Source of the DNA: Rhynchonema sp. JSB1_4
Lineage: Eukaryota; Nematoda; Chromadorea; Monhysterida; Xyalidae
Reading direction: 5' to 3'
Length of the DNA: 64,000 nt
Assembly (NCBI GenBank): GCA_030248065.1
Contig: JASAMV010007721.1
Coordinates: 1-64,000 of the forward strand
Shown one piece after another: positions 49,055 through 61,200 of the stretch; within the stretch, counting starts at the first letter, position 1, and each line of letters starts with the position of its first letter. The notes beneath the pieces are model-generated. The model saw only the letters and a list, made by a program, of their open reading frames with translations. It made no database searches and was not told the origin of the DNA. The translations under genes and the position numbers were made by a program.

Positions 49055-49515
49055 GGAATACGGTCAGACCTCGCTAAACGTCGCACTTGTCACACTTTTT
49101 GACCGGTCCCGAAATTCTTCAGCACTTCAACACCTCGTTATAGTCATCATCATGTTTCGGAATAGTCATACAATTTTGGCGGTACCGTTCCTATGCCCTG
49201 CCTGTAAAAGATGACTTGTTACAGTCATGACATAGTTTTAAACCCGAAAAATTCGAAAAAATGACATTTTGAATGTTGAGTTATGATGAGCAGATGAGTT
49301 TCAACTCGATCACAAAAAAGTGTTAAAATTTATTATATTCCAACATACTATAGGTACCGAAAATGCTTCGAATTATGACAATTTGCCCGATAAAGTGGGA
49401 ATTCCTATAGCCATTTTCCTACAGTATGCACTCCCCGATATTCCCACAAATCCGTTAGTCATACAATTTGTGGCAGAAGTCCCGAGAACATGCCTATATA
49501 TCGAGATTTGACTGT
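49055..49515. mobile_element. Degraded pogo/Tigger-like MITE
   Basis: The left end GGTCAGACCTCGCTAAACG and the right end, complement ACAGTCAAATCTCGATATATAG (49490-49512), resemble pogo-type termini (CAGTC.AACCTCG.TATA). The inner text is decayed and non-coding. A TA flank on the right is compatible. Compare the better-preserved element at 55800-56069. Confidence 0.5.
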
Positions 49516-50787
49516 ATGCATTTTTGTCACCATAAAGAATGTTTGTGATCAGTGGCAGGATATGGCGTTAGCAGAAAATAATGGGTCTCAGCAAACTTCA
49601 TCATTACTATTACTATGATCAAGGGCCATACATAACTGCGACTGGCGTCCATGCAGTCTGCATCTTTGCCATAACTTGTTGTGAGTCGCTCGCTTCTAAT
49701 GATCGAATAGATTGGTCTTTAGGTCAATAACACCCCACATCAACCACCCCCCTGTAGTGGATAATCGCCAGTGAACGAAAATATCGGGTTACATACAATA
49801 GATTCAGTTGCAGGTTGAACTGTACTAGTACATACCTATGAATACCGTATGTATTCTCCACGCACGCATATCCTATTCAATCAGCAGTGTTGCCATGGGT
49901 TTTGCAAATTACAGGTTCCACTTCCCACTGTGGAGCACTGCTCCTCTCATTGGCACCATTTCATTATCATGAATGAAATGAAATATCGTGCTGTTATCCA
50001 TACTCGTGTTTGAAGTGGTCAAGATTTTTGAGCTGTTTATACAGAGGTACAATTGTTGTGGTGTGATGGATGTCCGTGATATAATTCGGTGAACAAGCCT
50101 TCTGAATAGCTGTAATGCAAACACTGGTTTACCAATTGGAACATAATGGGCTGCCTCATAAATTAATAAGGTTCTATTGCTCCATGACTGAATTGCCATC
50201 AAGTCTGCTGTCGTGCCCTGTGAGACATTGGCCTCCCTTGTGTCGGTAATGTTTGCAAGATGCCTTCATGTGTTGATAGAACTTCATACAATTCCGCACT
50301 TAGACCAGTAACACAATTATGCAATTTACCTTTCACAATGCGTACACGGCACTATTCTGTCTGTTGTTTACCTAAAGATGGTGATTACGTATTGAACGGA
50401 ACGTGTAGTAACCTTATCTAGAATGCACAATCTCAACTTGGCATCACTTGCATGGGTCTAGCAAATGCAGACACTTGCTTGCTTATACTTGAACTAATAT
50501 TGTGCTAACCACGGTTACACGGTGTCAAATAAGGATATTTTGGTTGCTGTTCCTTTCCTTTTTCCTGTGTGTTTCCTTTTTACCACTTGGGTGCTTGTGC
50601 TAGTTCCAATGAAAACGAAACTCGAGGAAAGTAACATACATACATAGTAACCGTCTGTTAAAAATTACCGCTCAAATGTTGTCAAGGCTGCTTACCAAAC
50701 TTAGAAAAATCTTTTTCACACGCTTGAACGTTACGAATTATTCAGACGCTCATAACCAACAAATCCAACGATTCAAAAAGCAAATCA

Positions 50788-50832
50788 GCATATCGATCTG
50801 ATATCGATCGATCGATAAATCGACTTATCGAT
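50788..50832 (+). promoter_or_regulatory. ATCGAT-rich segment at the start of the calcium-sensor gene
   Basis: CATATCGATCTGATATCGAT then CGATCGATAAATCGACTTATCG abuts the start codon. Repeated TATCGAT/ATCGATA words resemble DREF-type core-promoter elements of insects; the role here is inferred from position only. Confidence 0.35.
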
Positions 50833-51683
50833 GGGTTCGAAAACGTCCAAGCTCAAACCGGAGGAGATCGCCGACCTTCGAGCGCACACCGAGTTTAGCG
50901 AGGCCGAAATCCAAGAATGGTACAAAGGCTTCCTCAAGGACTGTCCACATGGCCGACTGTCGGTCGACGAATTCAAGAAGATCTATTCGAATTTCTTCCC
51001 CTACGGCGACGCTTCGAAATTCGCCGAGCACGTTTTTCGGACTTTCGACGTGAACGGTGATCGGTCGATCGATTTCCAGGAGTTCTTGTGTGCGTTGAGT
51101 GTCACCAGCCGGGGCAAGCTGGAGCAGAAACTCAAATGGGCGTTTAGTATGTACGATCTGGACAACAATGGATTCATATCCAGAGAGGAAATGCTCGAAA
51201 TTGTGACGGTACGGTAGAGGAAGGGGACTGCTGTTTCAAATCGGCTATGGTGGCAAGCATTCTGGCCCGTTTTTAGAATTTCCCTTGACATACAGTATCA
51301 ATATCCTAGTAAAGCAAAAAATATGTATGGCATTAGTTCCAAATAAGCTTTTCCAGGATAATGACTATTTAAGGCATATTTCAGGAAAAAGCAGTGGGAT
51401 CTCCCGGTAATTTCCATGCGAAAATCAAGCAAAGTGAGGCACATGAGCGAAAATCACCCCGTTGATGTTTCAGGCGATCTACAAAATGGTCGGTTCGGTG
51501 ATGCAGATGCCGGATGACGAGTCGACGCCCGAGAAACGCACCGACAAAATCTTCAGACAAATGGACAAGAACAAGGACGACAAACTGTCGTTGCAAGAGT
51601 TCATTGAGGGCGCCAAGTCCGACCCTTCGATCGTGCGACTGCTGCAATGCGACACGAGTGGCGTGGGCGGTGACGCGAAATAA
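50831..51683 (+). CDS. Neuronal calcium sensor of the neurocalcin/hippocalcin group, 2 exons, 195 aa
   Basis: Exons 50831-51208 and 51474-51683 join in phase 0 ([13 protein letters not shown]). The start [13 protein letters not shown] has the Gly2/Ser pattern of N-myristoylated NCS proteins. EF-hand 1 (residues about 36-48, CPHG) is degenerate as in the family. EF2 ([12 protein letters not shown], 73-84), EF3 ([12 protein letters not shown], 109-120) and EF4 ([12 protein letters not shown], 157-168) keep the calcium ligands at positions 1, 3, 5 and 12. [13 protein letters not shown] near the C-terminus distinguishes neurocalcin/hippocalcin from NCS-1. Known role: a calcium-myristoyl switch that moves the protein to membranes, largely in neurons and sensory cells. 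Only one intron is present, unlike the other genes in this window. Confidence 0.97.
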
Positions 51684-54600
51684 TTGGCTGCACATTGTGC
51701 GCGTTCATTTATTACCAATGGCTGGTATCGAACTTGGTCATCATTATTGATCGAATCGGTCTGTGTCAATCTAATGATGCCACTGAATTCAACCACCGGG
51801 ACCACTTTCATGCAGATGCGAATTATTGGCATCGGTAATCGTTTCAAAAATTAAGTCACAGGACCGAACAAGGACCGCACAGAAAATCTGGACCGATCGC
51901 CAAGTTTGATACCGGCTTTGCATTTTTTGGACTGTATCTTGACGCTGCTGTTACCCCTTTGATGGCGTGTACCACATGCGAAAGTTGCAGTACACTCTCC
52001 ACAAACTGAGTGTAATGTTTTCGTAGGTCAACATACGGTGGCAGTTTCGGAAATGCGGGCCATTTGTTGGACCAGGACCATATTCACGAAAACCAATCCC
52101 ACTGAAAACTTGCGTCTGACGTAGATTATATCAAGGGAGACCTCAAGAAAGACTGGTGACTATGGCTCGGTTTTCATTTGGAACGCTTGTTGTTGGACAT
52201 TTTGTTATTCGACATTTTATTATTATTTTTGAACACTATTTCGCTATAATACTTGCTCGCTTGTTTCGGTTACATTTGAACATTTATTATTATTTTTTGC
52301 TTATCCAGACTTTCTTTCGCCTATCGTTTATCTTGGAGTGTCTCTCATGTGTTGGTCGGGCAGCATTCAAATTGTAATCCCATGAATGTTAAAAAGTTTG
52401 TCGAAAAAAACTCGGCTCTTTGCTGAGCGATTGATGCTAAAAATGATGACAGGTCAATTTAAACTGCTGCTATGACATAAAATGCCTAGGCTAGTTATAA
52501 GCTCATTCTAGGGTGGTTGACGCACATGGCTGACATGATAACAACTATGCGTCCGTCATCCAGCCACAATAAGTCATTTTTGATTGCAATTTGTATCTGA
52601 AACTCATCATATTGTTTCTGGTCGGTTTTCTGCATCAAGTCCAGGATCATACCGTGCTTTTGGTTAATTTCACTCATTTCTTGTGTTTACAAGCTAAACT
52701 TCTAATTATTCTGGCAGCCAGTTTGGATTTTCAGCAACAAATAATATTACTGATGCGTGTCTGAGGCGACTAACACGCTTAAAACGGTGATCTGATTTTA
52801 TACTTTATCATCATTACAAAATGTTGAAAACCCGTTATCACACTATATTCTTGTGACAATCTCGCCTTGTGTTGTTCAAAAATAAACACACAGATTCTAG
52901 TAGCCCTGGATATTTACATGCGAGTGGAACATCACATCGATGAATTTTTCTGTCTGTAGTAGCAGATGTGGTGCATTCCACACACACCAAGCCGACAAAT
53001 CAATGCAGCAATTGGAGAATGGGGCCCCACCAGGATAATTGACTCACATTTCACATTAAGTGGTGGCAGGTAGGAGGGAACACGTTGATCTGGGTGTAAC
53101 TAGCTGCTGTTGTTTTTGCTCGCTTAATATCATATGAGGAGGAAAAACGTATAGTATTGCGGTAAGCCTTGCCCGTCGAACACAACACGCAATGCAAGAA
53201 TTTGCAGATTAATCAGTCTCATGTTTATATTGCAAGTTTCTAAATCTGGCACTGATAAGCTGCCAACTTCTGATAAGCTAACTATTATTAACTGAAATGG
53301 TCCAGTGAAATATGCTGCCCCAAATGTTTGTCATCAGGGAAGTTGTGACCGGGCGATCCATTGTAAAGAAAGGTAGACAATCGGCTCTCTGAAAACTCTT
53401 TTTTTCTTTCTGAACCCAAACATAACCCAACCAGCGATTTATGTTGCAGTATCACTACTTGTTCTGGCTGTTTGGAGTTGACGAGAATTGACCACTTTTG
53501 GTTAGTCAGTTGAGTCGACGACTGTACCATTAGCCGATCGGAGTATTCATGCAGTCTGGGAAGCAGGGTGCGAGTGCACTCTTTGTAGCAACGATCATCG
53601 GAGGAGTTCTACCTTCTTTCGGCTAAAAAATGAGCAACAAAAGCGTGACTTTGGACCGATTGGCTTTGCTGGACAGGCGACTTTCAAGCTTTTTTCACAT
53701 TTTTATGTCACGATTCTGACAGAAGGTTTTTACTAGTTTGTATAAAACATCGCATGAAACGATTTCACACGTGAAACGTTACAATCTTTCAAGAATTCTG
53801 ATTTCACCAACCACAGTTGCCCGCTTCCAGTACCACATGGACTGTGTTTGTGAAACATCAGCTGCTTCTACGCTGCCGGTGACTACCGAGCCGCTGCTCA
53901 CTTTTTGCTTCCGTTTTGATCAACTTTTTTTACTGAAAACTCACAGCAACGAATAACTGTTCCCGGTATTGGTACGAATCCATCCACTCAGGAAGAAATG
54001 TATTATCAAATCAGCCACAAATCGGCGGAAAACTGGTCATTCATAAAAACACGGGTATACTGTACATCATACGACGGTACAGAAGTGTGTTCAGTAAATT
54101 GTATACAGGATTACGTATAGCACAAAGAAATCAACCAGTATATTTTTGTAAAATTTGTGGTGGGTTCTGCAGCACACTAGTACACAAGATAGGTATACAC
54201 ATAAAAGTGCAAAACACTCTGGATGCAGCATGTGCGTAATGTGGTCCGGGTCCGGTTCAGAAAATGCACAAAATAAACGTCCGGTACAACAAATGTATCG
54301 TGGAAGCAAGAATTCTGAATTTCTGTCGTTAGAAGTAAATTATGGACATGAATACATCCATAATCAGAAAATCTAAACCAAAATTACTGTAGCTAAAAAA
54401 ATCTAGCCTTTCTCATGCACTTTCGAAACCTACAAAACACAAATTTCTGATGGAAGTTTTTGACAAGTTTGGTCACAACAATAAATTCTTGCAAAGTTCA
54501 CTCACATGATAACAAACACTTGACACTTATGAAATGATATCATTCTTAAAATTTGCTGATACATTCAGTGACAATATACAGCATATAGTAGGTACATTTA

Positions 54601-55245
54601 TCACAGTAATTTGTCATAGAGAGAAGACGGTAACATGACGATAATAGGTCCCACAAAATAGTGCGTGTACCAGCTAAAGAGCAAGCACGAACCTTATTAT
54701 CATGGTCAGTGGCGCTGCAGCTAGCGAGAGCAATAATAGTATTGATATAGTAATTTTGATCTCATTCTTATATCATAGCCAACAAAACGGAGTGAAAAAC
54801 TGCAAAAGTGGACGTATACGACAAACAAAGCAAATGAAAACAAGAAAAGTGGGTGTCGATAATTCATTGAGTATCAAGAAGAACAATTAGTCTAAGGGTC
54901 ACATGATGCCTGGTTAAGATCGTGGCAAAAATACACGGGTATGCTGGTGATCGGATCGGATGTGTCTTTGTCTCGTCACGCGACTATTTTGAACAACAAT
55001 TTGAGATTGACGAGAGCTCTATGTTAACAATATTGTTGTTCTCAAACAGCTACTTAGTTGACAAACAGATTTTACGCTAGTTGAAACCACGACCTCAAGT
55101 TTAAGGATTGTCTGAGTTCAGTCAGAACCGTAACGTGATCAAGGGCTCAAGTTCGACAATCGTCAACTTCTAAACGCTACCAAGCAGCACATGACCATAC
55201 AATGACATTAATCAACACTAGCAAACAACAGCGATAGCAACATTC
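51684..55245. other. Gene-free stretch between convergent genes
   Basis: 3' flanks of the calcium-sensor gene (plus) and the PDZ gene (minus). Contains GGTATCGAACTTGGTCATCA at about 51723, one of six related words also in introns (15972, 16634, 38519, 56266, 61619). No coding frame, RNA gene or complete transposon was recognised. Confidence 0.45.
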
Positions 55246-58200
55246 TCACATATTGGTGACAATGCGATGTTTCTCCTGCAGCGACATGTCCTGTCTCAGT
55301 CGTGGGTCACGTTTTCGTCCACCGCGCTGTTTGATACGTTTGGCTGCCTCCGCCGCACTGCCTTCGAACAGTCCGTGCTCTGTAGGAGAGAAGAGGATAG
55401 AGGATGGGATACAACAAGACTGTAAATTACCCCCAGTGCTTCTATAGTGACCGGGTGACAACTCAGTACATATGATACCAGGAAAACCGCAAACACCTGG
55501 ATGGCCGTTTTTGTACCAGGTTATTTTCACGTTCTGTGAAACATCGGCACATCAAAGTCCACTTGTGAACGAAAACATAACATGATTGCATTTCGCTCAA
55601 TTTCCACCCGTTCGAAGAGAGTCTAAAGATTCCTAAAAGTCTATTAGCTAGCCGAAAACGAAGTGAAGGCCCCAGCTCAAGAAGCGCCCCAGCTCCAGAA
55701 GCAGAAAATTCATCAGTAAATACTTGGGGGGGGGACCGCATGAGTTAATTTGCTGCTTTGAATAAAACCAGAAGAATGAATGTATAAAATAATGTAACGA
55801 AGTCAAACACCGTTGTAATTCATTCGATTATAAGAAATCTCGCATCATAAGAAACAACATTTCGTGTTCCGAATTTTTTCCAGGCATACAGTGCATCACC
55901 GAATTTGAAATTTCTTCCAGCCGATGATTTCGACCTCAAATAGCTCCTTTTTACTGTTTCAAACATCCAATACGGCTTAGGTTAGGATCCTTTACGAAAC
56001 ATCTCGTTATAAGACACAAAATTGTGTGTCCCGGACCCGGACCGTTTCTTATAAGGGGGTTTGACTGTTTTGTCATGCATGTTACGATACAAAATTATTA
56101 AAATCAGCTATTGTCGAGCAACACCCTGCACAAGCGCAGCTTCAACCCACCAATCGGTGAATCGATCATATCCGAATCGTTTGACGACACATTCGACCGA
56201 ACTGGCGATGTCGGACCATTCTGCATAATGTTGAACGATTGTGGGAAACGAACAAAATTGTGACCGATATCAAACTTGGTGATGACGATGACACTAATTA
56301 CAAACGTACACATTGGCCGCCAAATGTTTTTGTGACACCGTCGAAACAGGCGTCATCACTTATAATGTCGAAATTACGGCAAGTAATACAAAGTACAAAA
56401 TGTCACGCGATCGATCATAATGAAGTTTGATATGTAGCAGCCCACAATGTCAGATGGGTACGCGAAAAAGCAATTCTTGAAACATCAACCAGCCGTGTCG
56501 TCACACTCACCTGCTGGTGTCCATTGGTGGTGTGCGCGTCGACGAACTCGTGATGTGCCAGTGCGCTCGCGTGCACTGGAATCACCACAGCACCATTCGA
56601 CGGCGTGCGTGTGTCACGGTTGCCGCCTTCACTGCTCGGCTCTGGCTGCAAGCCAAAACACGGTGATATTGCAAGAGCACGTGCAAACATTTGGTTTGGT
56701 TAGTTGTTGAAATTGCGACTTATGACAAAAATATTTATCAATTGAAGGAAAATGATTAACGGAGACAAAACAAGCTGGCCACATTGTGCGGATGATCGGA
56801 GCACGGTTAATCACTGGTCAGGTGTCAAACTGCACAGACTTTGTGATAAGACCAATACCATTAATTACTCTTGTGTAAAGCGGGCATGCATGACGCATTA
56901 GCTTTTGGGCTCCTCTTCCGTCTCCAGAAACTTTTGCTCAATGCTATACAAACTTAGAGCCAAACGGCGACAAAAATTTTCTTCGCCTTTCGTTTTCTTT
57001 TCGTGGCCACAATGTCAAGGCATTTTTCCGCTCCGGAACGAAGTCGCTTTCGTACTTTGATAGGCCGTATCACATCAGCAGTGCCTGCACTTGCGGGACT
57101 GATATTCACATTTGTAAGTAGGGCAAAAATTTATAGATACAGAAGAAGAGCCCGAAGTTAAAGCGTCATGATCGCTTTAAACAACATCAATCGAAACAAC
57201 CATTCAGGCACATCAATTACACCACAATCAGTTACGCAAATGCACACGTACACTTGACATCGACGCAGTGGACAGACATGACGATTCACTACTGGCAGTG
57301 ATGGGTTCATCTACCACTGCACAATCGCGATGTAGGGCGCTGTGTTTTTTGCGATGGTCTTTTCTCGTGAGAAAGTCAGCTTTTTCAACACTGAGCTTAG
57401 CGGCACGGCTTGGATGACATAAATACGGCTTGAATTCACTGCCGGTCCAAACGGGATTGATAATGTTGTTGGGCGCGGATGGCGGCGGCCAGCACATAAA
57501 CGCTACTGGTGGCGGCGCTGGCGGGGGAATAAACGCCACAGCGGCTGGGTAATGTTTCATGGAGGGGTGTTATTGATTGAGTGAATGTGGAGCCTGTAAG
57601 AGTGTGACCGGATGAAACAGAAAGATCAGAGGAGCATGTCAGGCATTCATGGGACCAATCGAAAACAATTATCCCACACAGTACCTCGCCAAAAAATCAG
57701 AGGATTTATTCAGGAATCAGGAGGAGCGAAAAAATAGGGCGGGCCACGGTCGTTATTCTAAATAGAAAGATCAGCCTGTCAGTCAGTCAGTGTGATTGCG
57801 CGCGCGTGCATGTTTAGCGACAAATTTGTAATCGATGTCACTGACATATGAGGATTGCATATAGGGTCATAAACTAAAACGTCGCCCTAGAACGCCGTGG
57901 TTTCAACAATACCCACACGCGCATATACCTACGTACATGTTATGTCGTGCTGCATAACAACAATTTAGACATAACAAAGGAATCGGAACAAAAACGCGCG
58001 TAATTGCTGACAGAATGGGTGGTTTTGATTGCGAATATACCTTAGATCGTCGAAACTTGCAACAGCCCTTGGCCCTCGCTGGGGATGCGGCTGACTTATA
58101 GATCTTATTTACGATTGACGACAGCAAGATAAATATATTGATTGATTGTCAAGGTACAATTCGAGGCTGTAAAAAAGGCTACAGGAGCCAAGCCAGTGCG

Positions 58201-61200
58201 ACAATTGCACACATAATTGAGAGCACTAAAATAGTATTTGGTTGAGGAGAGACAATCTAAAACCTGATAATTTTGCTAGGTTCACACCTAAAATAAATAT
58301 ACAGAAACGAAAAATATTGAGAACGAACTCGGCATTGAGCATCGCCATCGGAATTTGGCGCAAGTGTCAGAAGAAAGCAGACTAATGTACGAACAACAAG
58401 TGGTCAAAAAGATTAGTTTGACAACTTTATATTTGATCATACACAACACACTTGGTATAATCACAGAGTGGCAGCAGTAATTTTCATATTTTCTTGTTGA
58501 GCGTGAGATTGTTTGTTATTGCGGGGTTAATCCCATCATGATTTGTTCGTTGAAGTGTGACTCTGACTCCCAACAGTGAGAGTAAGTGGTTGCAGTTGTT
58601 AGTTTAGTTACACGACCGTTCTTCACACCCATTAACAAAAACAGATACCTTGGCTTTCCAGTTAAAACCATCGCTCGAGAACTGAGCATTCAGAGGATTC
58701 AATGCAAGTAAAAAACGTTCAGTCCAAAGGCCTAAAATGGAATTTTTCTTCATCGTAAGGCCAGGCCAATGAGCAACTAATTTCCACTTGCAGTCCCCGG
58801 GGCTCAGGTGTGGAAAATTCCGGCAGGTGTAGGTACAGTTGGACACTTGACAAAAGTCACACACGCGTGTGAGTTGACTGCATTTTTAGTCAATGCAGCA
58901 CAGACATAGAAATGGACCACAGGCCCCATGAGTGTGAGTGTGCATTTTCCCTTGAAGTCACAAACCTTACTTACGTTCTCAACAAGGCTGGTTACTATCG
59001 CAGCGTTGCTTCTTACAAAAAAAGGCTTCGGTAATTTGCATGAAAAAAGAGCACCAACAAACATCCACCTGTGCACATGCACCAACCAGACAAGCAAACA
59101 ATGCATCCTCACCACCCAAGCGGAAATATGCAAATGTTCGATGAAGCTCTGTGGGTGAAAAAGCTCGAAAAAGTCAGTTGTCGCATTGTAGCTAGATGCA
59201 CGGTAAATTCAGATACGGATCAAGTGCAGGACCGGACAGAAGTCACTAAAGATGAACTGAGCTGCGCAACACCAGACTCTGACATCACATTATGAATAAC
59301 GATGGCTAAATGTCACACATCACGAGGCAAAAAATTGCTGCCATGCGTGGGTTCTGATCGCGAAATTCTCAAGTGCGCGAGAGAAGGATCAGACAGGATG
59401 CACAAAAAATGTCAAGTTCACGGCATTATGCAGTTCAATGGGGCAGGGAGGGGCACACATTATATATGATCGGATTTCGCATAATAACCACAAAACCAAT
59501 AGCACAATGTGCTCAACTTCAACACAGCTCAATAATGAAAAGAGCGGAGCTCATATCCCACAACCAGACAACGCAACACCCAAGTCAAAAAAAAGTCAAA
59601 ACTTTTTTCGACTCACGCATTTGCGCAACGCTGAGTGCTATCATAAGATCATCATCAACCAAAACCAAACCACCACCCAATAATGAACATCATCGTAATT
59701 ATCATCATACATAATCGAATTAGGCACCCAATGTTGGTGGGCGTGATTTGATCAAAGGGGACACGCAATTGTGTTTATTTACGTGCCGCTACCGACTTTA
59801 GGGCAAAAACTGAACGCATTGTTGTTGTTGTTACGCTTGGTTGTGCATTAACCGAATCAAAGCGCCATACCCAAACCCATTAGTGGGAAATAAATGAACG
59901 AACACGAACAAACATGAAATATGCTTTTGAGGATTTACAGGGTAGACACATCCTACTAGGTCGGTCAGTCGGTCAAAATAACACGAATCAGTGGAAACGA
60001 GAACAAAACAGACCATAAACACACTCAAAACAAACCAGGTGAGGTGGTACACGCACACTTCCGTCAAATTTTAATGACCTACATAATCCGAAATGCGTGC
60101 GCGCAAACAGCTGGATGGATTTGAATAATAGTGAGAGTCGATCTTGACCTTACATCACTCACTCACTCTCTTACAATACTCATCACGCGAAAAGAAAACA
60201 GCCTAGTTCATGCACGAGGAAATTAATCAACAGAATTGGTTCGCACTTGGCAGATATACAATGGTGGGCGCAGGCGCAGATTACAATGTATACTTTTTTG
60301 GTGAACCGTCAATATAGTGAGCGAAAGTTCGATCAAGCGGTGAATGTTTTTTTATCGTGACTGAAAACACAGGGAGACCACGTGCGAAACAACATTTGAA
60401 CCACAACCACACCCCATCAAATAAAAATTGTGGCACATTTTTAGCAGTTTGATGAAAATTGAAAACTAATGAGCTAAAGAAAACATTGTTCAGGTTCAGG
60501 TACCAATTCTACTCATGATTTGCAACCTATCCAAAAAAAGACTCTCGGAACAAAAGCCACATGCAATCCAAAATCTCATTCACACGGACACAAACAACAC
60601 ACACACGATGATGTTTCACAGCACCTGCATAGTCAGACTAACCGTGCCCGTCACATCATAGCGTGCAGTACGTGTGTATGACGACTGTGTACTAGTGGTC
60701 GTATTGCTGCTGCCGTTCGTGATCACCGACGATGCATGATCACTCACGTGTTTGTCATTGTCGCTCGATGTCGTGGACCGACGATGCTCTGATGCACCCA
60801 CTGGATGGTCAAGCAGTACTGGCGGTGGCGGGGGCAATGGGGGTTCGGGCTCGTCAGGCTCCTCGTCATTTGAATTCGTGCGTTGAGGCTGAAAGCACGC
60901 AGCACACACCGGCTTAGTGACCCGACTCAGACCGGAAGCCATGCTGCAGCTCTGCTCGTACAGATACTAACTAGCTGTGAAATTTTGGGTGACACACACA
61001 GCACAAGTGTGATAGGACGTTTGTTATTGTTGACGTGAGGTACGAACAAAACAGCGGTGAAAAAAGGAAACGACCTTTGTGTTTTGTATGAGACCGCCAT
61101 TGTGAACGTCAAATCAGCTTCGGCCCAGAGCCCCCAGACAAACAGGAATTTCTTTCGCTCACCGCTGTTTTTGCAAAAAAACATTTTTTCACCGATGCTC

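Larger units (their letters stand above)
42725..50830. other. About 8 kb without recognisable genes
   Basis: No frame here has family similarity combined with matching splice sites. The longer ones (minus 45540-45896, minus 46088-46469, plus 47332-47607, plus 48570-48833) lack any domain. Dispersed repeats at 43768-43840 and 44183-44320 and a degraded pogo-like element near 49055-49515 are listed separately. Degenerate TTAGGC/GCCTAA words are frequent at 45130-45180. The last 50 bp before 50831 are rich in ATCGAT. Distal regulatory DNA of the flanking genes is possible but not shown. Confidence 0.5.
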